DNA of 64,000 nt from Sipunculus nudus (GCA_026874595.1 CM049315.1:13702664-13766663); one strand, 5' to 3'. Positions 49,440-61,830 are shown, counted from the first letter of the stretch. A program made the numbers and translations. The notes: a model not told the origin generated them from the letters alone.

Positions 49440-50300
49440 CCGTAGGCGTTTCCACTACAAGGTCATGGTCGGAGGCTGGTGGACGTCGGTTCATCTGCTG
49501 TTGAGGTACATTTTTCTACACAGCGGGGTTATATCTGGCTAGCTTACCCAGGGTAAGGGCATGCGGGTCGTTTGCCTGCACCCCAGGTCATTCAAGCGCC
49601 CAAGGCCCAGCCTGGTCTGGCCGCAGCGTGGGGTATGGCTTCAAAACACCATTGTAAACACCTACGCGGCCTTGCGGTTTGAAAAGCTAAGACGCTTGTC
49701 CGAGGGCTGCTTTATGAAAGGCGTGAGAAGCTTTGAAAAGATAATATTGTGGGCTGGCGGGAGGGGTGTGAAATTTCCCTATATACAACCTACTCGTGCC
49801 TTGCACAACTGGCCGTAAACATAACTGGTCGAGCGGGGCGGCCACAATTTAGCCTTCCAAACCTCTGCATTACGGGGCACCGGGATAGTCTTTTAAAAAT
49901 CACAATATGATCTGGTGGCTTTCGGCGTGACCGCGCGCTGCCGTCGTTAACGTCATTGAGTGACTGCTACAGAAAACCAGTAGAGTGAAATGAGAGCACT
50001 TTTTAATCCATTTTGCCGGCGGTATTGGAGAAATATCTTAAAAATAGCGACCCGAATCAGGCACGAAATAGCCTGCGTCGCCGAAGATTAATCGTGCCAA
50101 TTTTACACTGGATGCACACCATTCAGCTTGTCCCGTGTCTTTCAGTGTGGCTGTCTCTCCCGCTCGTTTTTCTAGATTTTTTCTTTCCACTGGCTTATGT
50201 GTTATTTGTTCCCAAGCTTAGCTTTAGCAGCCAGCCTCAACAGACAATGAAGCCAGATGTCCAGACTGCATTATCGGCCCGCTTAGAACATTGAACAGTA
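49440..50300 (+). other. GC-richer block with splice-like signals, unresolved
   Basis: Higher GC than flanks. Acceptor-like TACATTTTTCTACACAG ends at 49523 and donor-like GTAAGG begins at 49553, enclosing 29 nt. Another acceptor-like TTGCCTGCACCCCAG ends at 49586, followed by an open frame VIQAPKAQPGLAAAW. A third acceptor-like CCGCTCGTTTTTCTAG precedes a frame ending QTMKPDVQTALSARLEH and a stop near 50294. These cannot be assembled into one model and may be chance. Confidence 0.2.
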
Positions 50301-50730
50301 GGTTTGCATAATTACATTTCTCAGTTGAAAGCGACTCGTGAACAATTAAATCGTCCGTGAAGTACGGCTTTCTAAGTCGACGGTGTTAATGGTTGTATAA
50401 CCTGAGCTGTTATAACCAGATAGACAAAACCAACAATTGTTCTATTGATATCATCAAGTATTTCTCAATAGGAATTCAGCCGCAGGGATGGAAACAAGAT
50501 ATTGGGCCAAGTTCCACGTCCTCTTTAATCGGAAGCCGAAGAAGATACAGTCAATTAAGGATTGTTATGTAAACGGTTACTTTATTGTAGTGAACATTGA
50601 GGTGACAGAGACAAGCGTAAGTCAGAAAAATACGCTCAAAATTGCATCCTAAGAAAAAAATGAAATAAAATTGCAACAAAACTGTATAAATTTTAAATAA
50701 TTATAAATGTCTGTATGAAGTGGTCATAAG

Positions 50731-50784
50731 ATATATATATAAATGTGTGTGTGTGTGTGTGTGTGAGGGTGTGTGTGTGTGTTG
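50731..50784. repeat. (AT)n then (GT)n microsatellite
   Basis: Short AT tract followed by an interrupted GT tract with one GAGG interruption. Confidence 0.9.
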
Positions 50785-51509
50785 TGACTGTGAAACAGAC
50801 TGGCAATTCAGGTTATTGTTTAAAATGGAGAATGTTTTCTGTGCAACTTAATATTAAAGTGACCTCGGTCACATAAAGGTAATATACGTCCGTGGCGAAA
50901 CTGCACATAATACTTGGTAGTGTCCGTGATGACGTATTGGAAGACATTCACTCTTCCTGCTAAGGACTGTTGAACCCTTTTTTTTTTTGCTTATTCCGAA
51001 GGGAAAAGCGTTCTTCCAAATCCGTTTTTATTTATCCTTTTTTTTGTGACGTTGTACTCGAATGTTTATTTATGGAGGTACATCTTCAAAATGAAAATGT
51101 GTCATGATTACAGTTGATGTCAGTGTTATCTGCTTTAACTGCCGAAACGTTTCTCTAACATGATTAAGATCAAGTCAATTAACTTTATATTAATATTCTA
51201 AATCCAGGGACATGTAAAAAGGTAGTTTTTTCCTTTAATAGAATTTCAGTCATGTGCAATGTCAATGACATGTTGGTGCACTGTCTATTGAGTGCGGATA
51301 TGGGTGGCCATACGACAGGAATGATGCCCTCTTGATTACAGATTTTCTATATGCATGGGAGTAGAATCCGGGAGCCATAAAGCCTGAACTTACGATACCA
51401 GAGCCAATAGCTGAGCTTCAATGAAAATGATGCCTTTAAAATTACATGGAAATTACATTGGAAATTATACCACTACAGGCTTCGTCCAGCTCCTAGGCCA
51501 TGCTTCATT

Positions 51510-51574
<65 letters not shown>
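51510..51574. repeat. (CA)n-(TA)n compound microsatellite
   Basis: About 13 CA units followed directly by about 19 TA units. Confidence 0.97.
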
Positions 51575-51577
<3 letters not shown>

Positions 51578-52084
51578 TGAGGCACATGGATTATGAAACA
51601 GGGATGTCTAGGGTTATTGATATGTAAAATGAGAACGTAGGTAGAATGAAAATTTTTTAAAGGGCAATGTATAAGAGAATGTATAACTGAAAAGCTCTCA
51701 ATTGTTACATCCTACTTGGATGAAATTTTGTGAAAAATAAAAATAAAAAAATGAATGCCCCTTATGAACTGCTTTCCCGAAAAATAATAAACCAAACAAG
51801 TAAAGCAAAGGCAATGAATTTACCACCCAAACTGGCCTATATAATAACACCTCTACCCGTATATTTAGTATCAGTGAATGAAGCATATTTATAAATATTT
51901 TGCGAGATAATTTAAATATTTTTCTAAGAAATGGATGACAGGATGCAGGAAAAACTTTCTGTTATATGCAGCATATGTACAAAAGAAACTCTACCAATTT
52001 TAGAAAATTATGATTCGCAAACCAGTAAGCCGGAGCTTTAATTAAATTACTGCCAGACCGTTCGAGACATTTATTTCCAGAGCA

Positions 52085-52120
52085 ATAATAATAATAATAA
52101 TAATGATAATAATAATAATG
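52085..52120. repeat. (AAT)n microsatellite
   Basis: About 12 AAT units with one GAT interruption. Confidence 0.93.
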
Positions 52121-54907
52121 TCTGATAAAACGAAGTCTCCAATCAATTCAAAGCGATATGGTATGACAACATACGAAAACCAATGTCGTGGATTATGGTT
52201 TACGGGACCCTAAGACCTACAGACAGAAAATCAGAAAGTAAATTATCAAACCAATGTTTTGTTGATTTGGTGGATTTACTGTCAGGTGTCAGGTGTCAGG
52301 AGATATAGAGTTAAAAACGACCTCACCGAAGTTAATCTAACGTGCAGTCATTTAACCAAATTTGAAAGAAATCGGTTAAAATTAAGGTTATTTATCGTCA
52401 GGAAACGACACGTAACTTTTCACACAGAGGGACAAAGGAACGGACAGACAGACGGACACGAGGCCACTTGATTTGATCTGAATAAACTAGCAGGTCGGAA
52501 GAGCTATGGTCGAGATAAAGTCCGCATACTGCTGTGAAAACTTTTTCCAGTTGTGTTTTTTAAAACTATTAACATTTCAATTTATGTAAAACAAATATCC
52601 GTAAGGTAGTGAATGAATAACGTGTCTGTTTTTTTTCCCCGTTAAACCAGAAAATCCTTGTTGTTAAATAAACCTTTCTTTCTTAGTTCTGACTCGTTGT
52701 CAGAAAAAGACGACCCGCGAAAGTGTATGATTTCTTTAAGGAAAACAATAAACGGCATAAGTTAAGTATCGGCCGAATTACTAATATTTCCGGGATTATA
52801 TGACAGTAGGGGTATTTATCCCCCGCAAAGATTGAAGTAAACAGATATACACAAGCCAGGGCAGGTCCGTTATTACACAATTATCAGCTGCATATGTTTT
52901 AGGTTATAAAAAACAGGCGCGAGCACAGTGGATTGTCATGTTTTACAAGGCGCACGCGAGCCCGTCATATTAGAACGATCATAACTTGAGGTGGGTGGCC
53001 TGCGCTACCGGGCTGTATATAAGCTGTTCTGGCCATGTGGATATATGAACCTATGAAAACTCGATATGCCATAGTCCCAAGTTTCCTACAGGTAATTTAC
53101 TTCACCAGACAAAGGAACATGTGCATCTCATAATCTGATATAAGCAGATGTAGTATATCTCTTGCGCGCCATGTTGTTCTTCGCGCGACCCTCACTAAAC
53201 AGCGCGCATCACGGAGAGGCTTGTACTAATTGATCAGATGTGATGAGGATGGAACCCCACACTCGGCATGTGGCATCCGTCAGCACCCAAACAGCCAAGG
53301 ATGCTGGCGTAAGGGGTGACGGGAGTCTGCTGATGATAAATTCATAAGAAACATGGTATTAACCTTCCAAGGTAAAAAGTACGTCTGAGATCACTGAACA
53401 AGGACCGAAGTATTTAATCTTTCCTGAGAGCGCCGTCCGTAAAGCCATGATAAAGAGTAGTTACACAAGCTAAGACAGAAGTTTACTCAATCACAAAATG
53501 CGTTTTTTTCGTTTGTTTCTTTGCTATTGTTTAAGCTATCTAAACCTGAGTGAAAATACACATGACACAGATAGGTTCGAATATAACATTGAGCTGCTGA
53601 AGTAATTAACAAGATTGCCATAAGATCATAAGCTGTTTAAACTACAGGGAAAGGGAATAGAAAATAAATCAAAGGAGGGTTATAAAGTTTGCGCGGAAAA
53701 TGCTGATATAGCAGAAGAAAAAAAAATGAAAGAGAGGGTCATAGTTAAAAAAGTCAGGCAGAAAGGCCAGAAAAGGATTGTACATTTCGTCTTTAAATGG
53801 ATGGCATCACCGCTAAGCGGTCACCCAACACTGTTGGCAAAGCGCATGAAGCCGCGTAGAATACACGACAGACGAAAGGCGTACTCTAATTCTATTTCCG
53901 CAGGACACAAACACAATAAAGAACACAAAGTAGATATTAAACCGTTTGTGGCGAGCGGCGCGGAACCCGCATCGCAATTTTATCAGCCGAGAGACCCTCT
54001 GTCCATGTAAAGTCATCACTGGAAAACATCTCCCCGTGTTTTACCTTGAGTTTTTTCCCCTCGGGCCAGTATTTTTGTTTCTCTCCCACGTGAACAGAAT
54101 AGATTCACTCCCTGCAGACGACAGTGGGGAAGAAAAATGGCGGGATGAGTAAAAGAAGCTTTCACGTCTTTCCTGTTCTGTTAAGGCTGCAATCGCTCTG
54201 ACCCCAGCCCCGACAGCATATAAATTGTTCAGATGTAAGACTCGAGTCTGCACTGCCGTCATATAGTATGCAATTGTGTAGAATTTGTCACTTTATCTAT
54301 GGCTGCGACTTTGTTAACACTAGAGTTGTTATGCTGCAAGAGATCCGTTCTTGGTGACATTCTCAACCACTATTGATATTATTTTTCCCCAGGTTTATTT
54401 TCCCTGGAATGGGCGGAATTTATGTACATTTTTCAGTGTAAAAGTTTTTCAATGTTTATCCAATTTCTGAAATTCGATTGTCTCGTTTCTTAATTCATGA
54501 GGAGAATACCGTTTTATCTCAGACTGCCTACTGTAACTGACTAAGATAATACATCTCAGTGTAGACCAACACAGTGTGTCAGTGAATCTATTCAACATAG
54601 AAATTATTTTCCTGATCATCCTGGTCATATTTTGTGATATTTTCAGCCTAGATTACCAACAGTGTCGTTTCATTCCATTTCTCAATTAAAATGTTCATTT
54701 GGTTGCACTAAAAGGATCAAATGATGTTAATCGGATTAAATAAAGCAGAAGAATCAATCATTCTATAAGGATGTAATGGCGTGTATAAGCCATGTATGAA
54801 AAATAATCTTCTTTGAAATAGAATTTTCTTCTTACATTGAAAACATGAATTGTTGCATGCAAGATTGTTATTTCTGTACATTTAGCGCGGCATTTTACGA
54901 ATGGTTT

Positions 54908-55122
54908 AAGTTTTTTTTTTCATTTTAACGTGGGCAGTCGACGAAAGTCGGAAAACCTTGAACGGTTGCAAAGTTAACTTCTCCAGCCCCCAGTCTTGGC
55001 CGATACTGCTGACAACATCGCCAGAACACCAAGCCCTGAATCGCCAGTCGGGACATCAGCTGCAACCGGGAATCGAACCCGAGGTCGCAAGCATGGCAGT
55101 CCAACAAGCAAACTAACACCAA
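54908..55122 (-). mobile_element. tRNA-derived SINE, minus strand
   Basis: Read on the minus strand, a head with TAGTTTGCTTGTTGG (A-box-like, from about 55115) is followed by CGGGTTCGATTCCCG (canonical B box and T-loop, 55068-55081). A body of about 130 nt follows, then a poly-A tail seen as a T-run at 54911-54920. Total about 215 bp. The acceptor stem does not close as in a functional tRNA, and the tail shows retroposition. The 65-codon minus ORF here is an artefact. Its body differs from the SINE at 38628, so it is a separate family. Confidence 0.72.
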
Positions 55123-55683
55123 AACTTAAAGCATAAACTTTATGACAAACCATGCAAGTCTAGTATTTGGAGGAAACAAAGAATTGTTTAAATATATATA
55201 TATATATTTAAAAACATTTTATAAATACAAATTAAATTTATAAATAATAATCATTAAAATAATGAAATATGAATAATGTTATCACTCTAAAGCATTTTTG
55301 CCAGTCATATCGATGTAACAAAATTATGATAGAACAATAATCATTTTAAACGTATGGGTTCAGGCCACAGGATATACAAGAACAACCAAAAGTTTAAAAC
55401 AGAGTTTCTTAGCACCGCAGTGCGCTCCATCTAAAGCCAGCAAACTTGAATGGTAAAGACATCAAACAGATCTGAAAGGAGAGTTCAAACCTGGCTGCAG
55501 TTAATCTTTACTAGATAACAAAGATGGCAAAAACATCCATGACGTCACAACAATCCTGATACTCTGGCGTCCGGCTCATCAGTTTCAGAATCACTTGGCA
55601 CAAGACGCATCCCTGATGACCACGTGACATAAGGCACATCTGTTTTTCAACCACAGTGTGTCTAAGACACACAGACAGACATT
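55123..55683. other. No recognisable gene
   Basis: AT-rich, including a short AT tract at about 55193-55209. Nothing else stands out. Confidence 0.45.
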
Positions 55684-55887
55684 TCAATCACAGGCCAACA
55701 TGGCTTGAATACCATGCTGGCAGTGGTCTTCCATCATATATTCTGCTGTTGTCGGGACCCCTTGCGCAAACCCCAGGCGGACCACCTGTGTGCAGCCAAG
55801 GAAACAGCTTGTCTGCTGGTCGTAACTGTCCACACATGCTGCGAGTGTCCGCTGCTTGTCTGGCCAAACAAGCTCACATCCATCAAC
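55684..55887 (-). CDS. Candidate Cys-rich terminal exon, unidentified
   Basis: On the minus strand GATTTGCAG (acceptor-like, though with a weak pyrimidine tract) precedes 67 codons open to a TGA at 55684. The frame has six to seven Cys, including CFLGC, with words VDGCELVWPDKQRTLAACVD and YMMEDHCQHGIQAMLACD. The C-x3-C spacing recalls many secreted or luminal Cys-rich proteins, but I cannot place it. The overlapping plus-strand frames are also open and less protein-like. GC content is above the local average. Confidence 0.25.
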   Translation of the reverse strand, partial: VDGCELVWPDKQRTLAACVDSYDQQTSCFLGCTQVVRLGFAQGVPTTAEYMMEDHCQHGIQAMLACD

Positions 55888-57694
55888 CTGCAAATCTCTA
55901 CCAAAGTCGTGTCGGCTTTATACCATAGGAATTTATCTTACGCCAACTGTTATGTTGGACGGGTCGGGGTTGTTTGATGTGAGAACAGGCTTTATGTTAC
56001 AGCCATCGCATTGCTCGGCTTGAAAGGCAGATAATGTTACTGTTATCACGGTTTGATTAAGATAGCCCGTGGCTTTATGTAGCATTTATACGACCGGTGT
56101 AAGGATAGCATGTCGCGAGAACCAGAACGACGTCCGTCTCACGACTTGTCGCTCCATGGGAGAAACCTCCCGTATTTGTAGAATGGAAGAGAGGTTGCGC
56201 TAAAAGAGCAATCTCATCCCTTTATGCGACAGCAACAAACCTTGTTGTTTCATCTTGAATGGATGGACCTTCAGCATTGTCTTGCACACGACCCATCCCT
56301 ATTCTTTACTCTTACAAGATAACAGATTTTTTTGTCTTTTTTTTCTGTCCCAGTTAAAGGTTGTCTACTTTTTTTTCTATTTGGTCAAACAAATATCATG
56401 CTAAAGACTTTACCTGAAGAGAAAAAAGTTCAATGAATACATTGCATTAAATACCAATCGAAATATTCTAGTTTTATTAAAAATGTATTTTCCAACTGGT
56501 AATAATAATAATAATTATAATAATAATAATAATTATGATAATTTTAATAATATCCAGGAACCCAACCTTGTTGGGTGTTCGCTTTAATATAACATTTTTT
56601 TCTAATTTGAATTTCCGTTCTATTGGATAAAGGGCAGTTTATTAAAATACAGTTTTTAATTGCGTTACGTCGTTTCTCTTACAAAATATTAAAAACAACG
56701 AAGTAAATTGCATTTTCAATTGTCTTTGATGTTACGGTTTGCTTTGTTTTTAAAATGTAAAACAATAACATATAATAGTGAACATATTCCAACATTATAA
56801 GTACAATGTATTCAAATACAGAAATACTCGGGCGGCGTTGGAGATCTTCCCGTAGAAGACATGAATGACATGTAGGTAAAATGCAACATTATTTATACTT
56901 TGATCTTTAAGGCGGCACACAAATGTTGAACAAATGCCATATTTGTCAGATGATCAAAAGTGGAAAAAATCTAGTAAATAGAATTTCCCTACAGTATTGT
57001 GTGCACCCATGGAACTTTTAAAATTAGAACAATGGCCTATAAACGGCATTTAATACAAGTTTATCCTCGGTCCAAAATAACTAGAGAATAATGGAATTTG
57101 CATTTTTTAGAAGGTTAAAAAAGTTCTTGATGGAGTGAATATTTGTGATTCTATTAAATTGTCGTCGTACATCTCTCAATGGAGTTTAACCCTGGGTTTA
57201 ATACTTACAGGTCCCGTGACGCCACTGCTAGTATATAGCGTACTTACATCCCTAGGTTTCGGGATATTAATATTTAACCATATTTGGCTGAAGGTAGATT
57301 AGATTTTCCTGGGAAACTTTGTGTACAGTGTCTTTCAAAATGTCATTATGCCTGCAGTTTCAAGAGTATACAATTCATAATATGTTACTTTAAAAATAAA
57401 ATCATTAAAATATAGTTTTAATGCTCTTACTCACAAACGGAGTCAAGCCATCGTTTCCATTCCCATGACTTGAGACGTATCCCCTGGCACAATATTTGGA
57501 TTACTGCTAACACCCATAGCCAAGCCGTTTCCAAGAAGGACCGTAAGTATACATAGCAATAACAATAAAGAACGTGAACTTGTATCGGCTAATCTTAATC
57601 GTTCTGCGATTGTTTCGATTTACTATCCCAGTCTCAGGTTAGGATGTTAACGACCTATATCTATTTGTCAGACTTATATGCAAACCCATTATAG
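55888..57694. other. No recognisable gene
   Basis: AT-rich, with an AAT microsatellite at about 56501-56545. No tandem array and no splice-bounded open segment. Confidence 0.4.
56501..56545. repeat. (AAT)n microsatellite, interrupted
   Basis: AAT units broken by two ATT/ATG interruptions. Confidence 0.88.
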
Positions 57695-57766
57695 ACTGAA
57701 GGGCAAACCTTCTTGGGAGACCCGGTTGCATTGCCTACTGCTCCAAGTTGGCCAGAGAGCCCTGAG
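57695..57766 (+). CDS. Candidate 72-nt exon, unidentified
   Basis: AACCCATTATAG ends at 57694 and CCTGAG is followed by GTAATT at 57767. The 72 nt are 24 whole codons, open in phase 0, Pro-rich: TEGQTFLGDPVALPTAPSWP then ESPE. The acceptor is weak and 24 codons are often open by chance, so this is tentative. Confidence 0.2.
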
Positions 57767-58988
57767 GTAATTGATCAGAGGATCAGAGGCAATATTCCAT
57801 TATATAGAGCTACTATCGTAGTATCTTATCTACTACAGATCGGGAAGAAGACACCGCACGGCGACAAAAACAGACTCAAGGACCATAAAGGTCAAATATA
57901 GGATATGAACGCTGGGCACCCGCGGGAACGTTGCGTCACCTATAGCGACTCGAGGTCGTAAATATGGACTGATGATCTCGTGTTGTTTTGATGGCAACGT
58001 CAAGCTACTCTGGTTATTAGTAACGTTACATTACACTACGGCACATTCATTTTTACATGATTGCTCTTACATAACACTAGTCGCTTGGTGTTTTTCCTAA
58101 AACTTATTTTAAAATACATGCACGCTAACGTTCCTAATATTTAAAGTGTCATATGGATTCCTTATAGGTGGCATGAACGATAAAGTTCTGCCGTTCCTTG
58201 GTTTAACCTGGGGGCGTTCATTTGATGGTATTTACATTAAATGTCTAGTGTTATGCGGACACCTACCTATTTATCGTTTCAAATTTGCTGACTCTAAATC
58301 TCCGCCAAAAGAAAATATAATAATAAGCAATAGTTATTTTCTATTTCTTTTGTCATTATTATTCCCCGTACGAGGACGCATATAAACACACAAAGGAACT
58401 CCTGGGAGAGACCTTGCCGATTGAGTGGTTATAATTATTATTTGTTTTCCACCTAAAGGCCATGTGATAAACATGTAACTTACAGTATGTTGTAGGTTTT
58501 GCCTTTACCTGGGCAACCATCAGTGACTGACGAGCTGCAAAACATAATACAAAAATATTATTTCAGTTATATAACGTTATATATTTAAAGCCTATATTAC
58601 AGACGAAAAGCCTTAACTTAAGGTTGGGCGAGGTGATAGTAATGCCTTGATATAATGTTTATATGCATACTTTCATATGTAATATATAAGCAATGATGTT
58701 AATATGCGCAAAACACAAAAAGGAAACTACCAACACAGGAAAAACAATATTATATATCATCTGTTCTATAATGAAATTATACATTTGTTTCCATACATTA
58801 ATTTTTCAAACAGTATTATAAAGATTAAGATTTGTCATTAATATGACAAATATTTAATTTAACAATGAAGGGCCGTGAAACAAAGTTTTATCTTTAGTGG
58901 AGGTATCAAGTAAAACATTGCACATCAGAAGATGTATGGTACCTGGTATTACATTGGTAAGACGGCTGTTTTGTAGTACACCAGAGGA
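57767..58988. other. No recognisable gene
   Basis: AT-rich. The open frame 58146-58385 has hydrophobic stretches but no motif or splice support. Confidence 0.4.
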
Positions 58989-59033
58989 CCGGACATGCCC
59001 CAGGTCAGCGGATGACCTGACCTATTTGTCCGG
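58989..59033. repeat. Nested inverted repeat (two stems)
   Basis: Outer arms CCGGACA (58989-58995) and TGTCCGG (59027-59033) enclose inner arms CAGGTCA (59001-59007) and TGACCTG (59013-59019) around a 5-nt loop. Could form a two-stem hairpin; the inner part is also an inverted AGGTCA pair. Confidence 0.7.
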
Positions 59034-59617
59034 GGTAACGGATGCCGACCGACACGGCTCTGTTACCACAGGCCACACCATTCAATCTCTACGTTGCTTA
59101 TCTGTAATGTATTATACCCCCGTCAGAAAGAATTGTGTTTTCGTTGTCGTCGGTTGGTTTTACAGTTTGTTACCTTTCTAAAAAATCTATGAATCTAAAA
59201 CCTATTTGATGAAAGTTTGATTAATGTTTGCGGAGTGTTTCTATTTTACCATGATATATATTGTTTGTGTTTCTGAACATTTTATAAACCAGTGCGAGAT
59301 CGATAATCGAGATCGTCGGCATTCACTTGTAATCGGGAAAAACTCCTGTAATCAAGCGTGACCATATTGGAGCTGGAGGCCATAGCTGACATGTGATGTA
59401 ACCACCGAGTTAGTGAACCCTGACATACATTTCTTTATGCTTTGATAAAAATGTTATAATGTCTGTAGCAGGCTTTGTTTCTTTTTTTATTATAGCGACA
59501 TGCAACATACATACAAAAAACTTTATAACAGGTTCACATCAATCAGTTACAAAGCCCATACCTCAAGTATTAATACACTTAACACATGGTGGAAGACTTT
59601 AACAATAATAAACATCA

Positions 59618-59995
59618 TTAGAATATACGGGCTGTGTATTTTCTAACAGACTTGTTCCAGGAGAGGACCAAGTATTCTGCCAAAATCGTACAATCACGAT
59701 TCATTAAATAAACTAGTTCATCCGTTCTATCAAGAAGAGGAAATTGTGCGTAATTGCAAGATGCTTTATCAAATATAATTTTTCGGAATGGATTGTAACT
59801 AGAACATTCAAAAATGAAGTGTTTTTCATCTTCGACATCACCTTTCTTACAAAATGGACAAACCCTTTCTTCAATTTTTAGTTTCTTATATTGTTTTGTA
59901 ACATCATCTTTAATGTTTTAAATCTGCCAGTGGAAACGTGTGATTATCCTGGTGTCAACCAGTGTACCGCTTTTTTGGGTCCAGGTGTGTAACAC
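59618..59995 (-). pseudogene. C-terminal fragment of a non-LTR retrotransposon ORF2
   Basis: On the minus strand one frame runs from about 59995 to a TAA at 59618 with a single internal TAA at 59918. It contains CPFCKKGDVEDEKHFIFEC at about 59804-59860, followed by SYNPFRK. This is the Cys/His zinc-knuckle-like block with EDE-x-HF typically found at the end of LINE reverse transcriptase proteins (C-x2-C, then EDExHFxFxC). Upstream in the same frame lies GTLVDTRIITRFHWQ. The reverse transcriptase core itself is absent, so this is a 5'-truncated copy, as is usual for LINEs. The internal stop shows it is dead. An A-rich stretch near 59485 (minus sense AATAAAAAAAG) may be its 3' tail. The frame lacks a start codon. 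Confidence 0.78.
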
Positions 59996-61665
59996 AGAGG
60001 AAACCCCGAAAGGCGCACTCGTTTATGAGTGAAACACTAGTGTGCGTTAAGTCTTCCATAAAACCTGCAGAGCGCGAGCTGAGGGCCGACCGTAAAAAAA
60101 TCTCCCCGATCTCTCGGCTTTGAGTTCTACCTCCTGACCACGAAAGCCGATGGAATTACATAAATCCAGACGTCTTAAAATTGGCCTTGTGGCATTTTTG
60201 TGCATGTAAATTTTTATTTAAGCTGATCTTTGTTTCACTTTCCTGTATGAAATACGTCTGAACATCAGGGATTGGGTACTTAACATTAGCAGAAATTTCT
60301 AAATTTGAAATAATTTCTTTCATTTTTCAGTGTCCTAATGCTGCTTTTATATGGCTATGTTCATATGTTCAAATCTTGAATTGTATTTGACTGTGCCCGG
60401 TATCCAATATTGATTAACTGGTAAATATGATTAACTATGATTATCTAACCCTAATTATATATCTATAAATAATTAACACACACTCTATTGTGACTTATAA
60501 ACTTCCTGTATGGACATAGAAAAGCATTATACGCTGGGATTTTTCAAACAAATATATTCTGATGATTTTTTTTGGGGGGGGGGTTATTTTGAAAAATAAA
60601 TCCTGGAAGATATAATAATACAGATTTAAGGCTGTTGAGATTTGGGTTTTTATGTATCTGAAAATGATATAAAGTGTGGATCAGAGATTTCCTGTATAAT
60701 GGGTAGGCAAGATATAATTTCGTGTCGCGGTTGTCGGTGCAACATATGGTCCTCGTGGCCTCGCCTGGACAGTCGACCTTCTCGGGGTAGGCAGAGGACG
60801 GTTATGACCAGACTTTCTTCGCTCCGGGGCAAATTGTCCCTCTCTGCCGGCCGTCCGTCGTTTATTGTGTTGCGACAACCCCGTCATTACCATAGGCTAT
60901 TGTCGTGTGACCGACCATGACCGCTGGGGACGCTGAATGTATGCGAGCTCCAGATACCCAGCTTGGTCCCTCGTCATGTGTTGTCATATGCACGGGAAGT
61001 GGCCGTCAACATCCATTTATATAATGACCCCAGCGAAGCCAGCATAAAATTCAATTAACAACGTTCGGCATTTCTTTCGAGCCTTAAACATTGTATCTCT
61101 GTACGTTGGCCGTGGGCAACAGGGAGAAATGTTATTTCCCGGTTTTCATAATGTTATGGAAAAATGACTTCCTAAATCATTTCTTCGTAATTTTGACATC
61201 ATACATACGTTTTCTGTTTGAGCTCTACAGTCTTCATCAATCTGAGCACAAGCCATGGAGATTGTGACTGCACACACTGGCACTGCTCATAACAGATGGA
61301 CGTTTGGTATCGTATATTTGAAAAAAATATGGAAACATATAGATCAGGTTTTATATGTGATTCGTCTTTAGTCATTCACGTGGCCCTGACGTCTTAATAT
61401 TTATAGCCTGTCCCGTCCGACTTCTAAGTTGTGTACAGGTATAAGTTCGTTTGTCCGTCTACCACGTGTCGTTTCTGGACAATACCATTCCTATATATTA
61501 TCCAATTTCTTTCAAATTTGGCACAGTAGTCATCCTTTCGAATTGCTTGGCTTTCTTTTTTACTATTTACATCTTGTAGAGCGTGGTGCTTTCTTCGAAT
61601 TTATTTTTTATATTTTACAGATACAGGTATATTGTATCGAGGCCCCAGCGGGTGACGTAAATGCC
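59996..61665. other. No confident gene; includes a GC-rich patch
   Basis: A poly-G run lies at 60574-60583. The stretch 60710-60930 is GC- and CpG-richer than its flanks and has open frames on both strands, none recognisable. Confidence 0.4.
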
Positions 61666-61830
61666 ATGAATATGCCAGACTTGTCATTTTTATTTTGCCT
61701 CATGACTGTCCTAACCCTGTCCAATGCATCAATCCTTACAAGACAGAAACAATCCTATACATGCAATATCCCGACTCTTTCTCCACTAAGGGTAGGATCA
61801 GCATTTCGATATATCAATATGGATCGATAA
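61666..61830 (+). CDS. Candidate small secreted peptide or first coding exon
   Basis: ATG at 61666 opens 54 codons to a TAA at 61828. The N-terminus MNMPDLSFLFCLMTVLTL followed by SNA has the layout of a signal peptide: short polar start, hydrophobic core, small-x-Ala cleavage site. The rest is SILTRQKQSYTCNIPTLSP and a short tail. TATTTTACAG at about 61611-61620 is acceptor-like in the 5' part, and CTAAGG before GTAGGA at about 61792 is a possible donor, so the real exon may end there. No family recognised; hydrophobic runs arise easily in T-rich DNA. Confidence 0.25.
   Translation: MNMPDLSFLFCLMTVLTLSNASILTRQKQSYTCNIPTLSPLRVGSAFRYINMDR

Larger units (their letters stand above)
50301..54907. 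other. No recognisable gene; microsatellite-bearing spacer
   Basis: Mostly AT-rich. It holds GT, CA/TA and AAT microsatellites (listed separately) and, near 52420-52465, a GGACAGACAGACGGACACG stretch like the ends of dispersed mollusc-type repeats. Open frames at 53726-54010 and nearby have no recognisable domain. Confidence 0.4.

Noticed and set aside
53238-53308. 71-nt open segment (CDEDGTPHSACGIRQHPNS) between ATCAG and GTAAGG
   Set aside because: Weak pyrimidine tract, only 23 codons, nothing recognisable; chance is adequate.
53331-53356. Hammerhead ribozyme core (CTGATGA ... GAAAC)
   Set aside because: Core words are present, but the intervening bases cannot form stem II, and stems I and III with a cleavage triplet are missing.
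53726-54010. 94-codon basic ORF on the plus strand
   Set aside because: No domain, overlapping open frames on both strands, no splice or promoter support; composition reflects local sequence.
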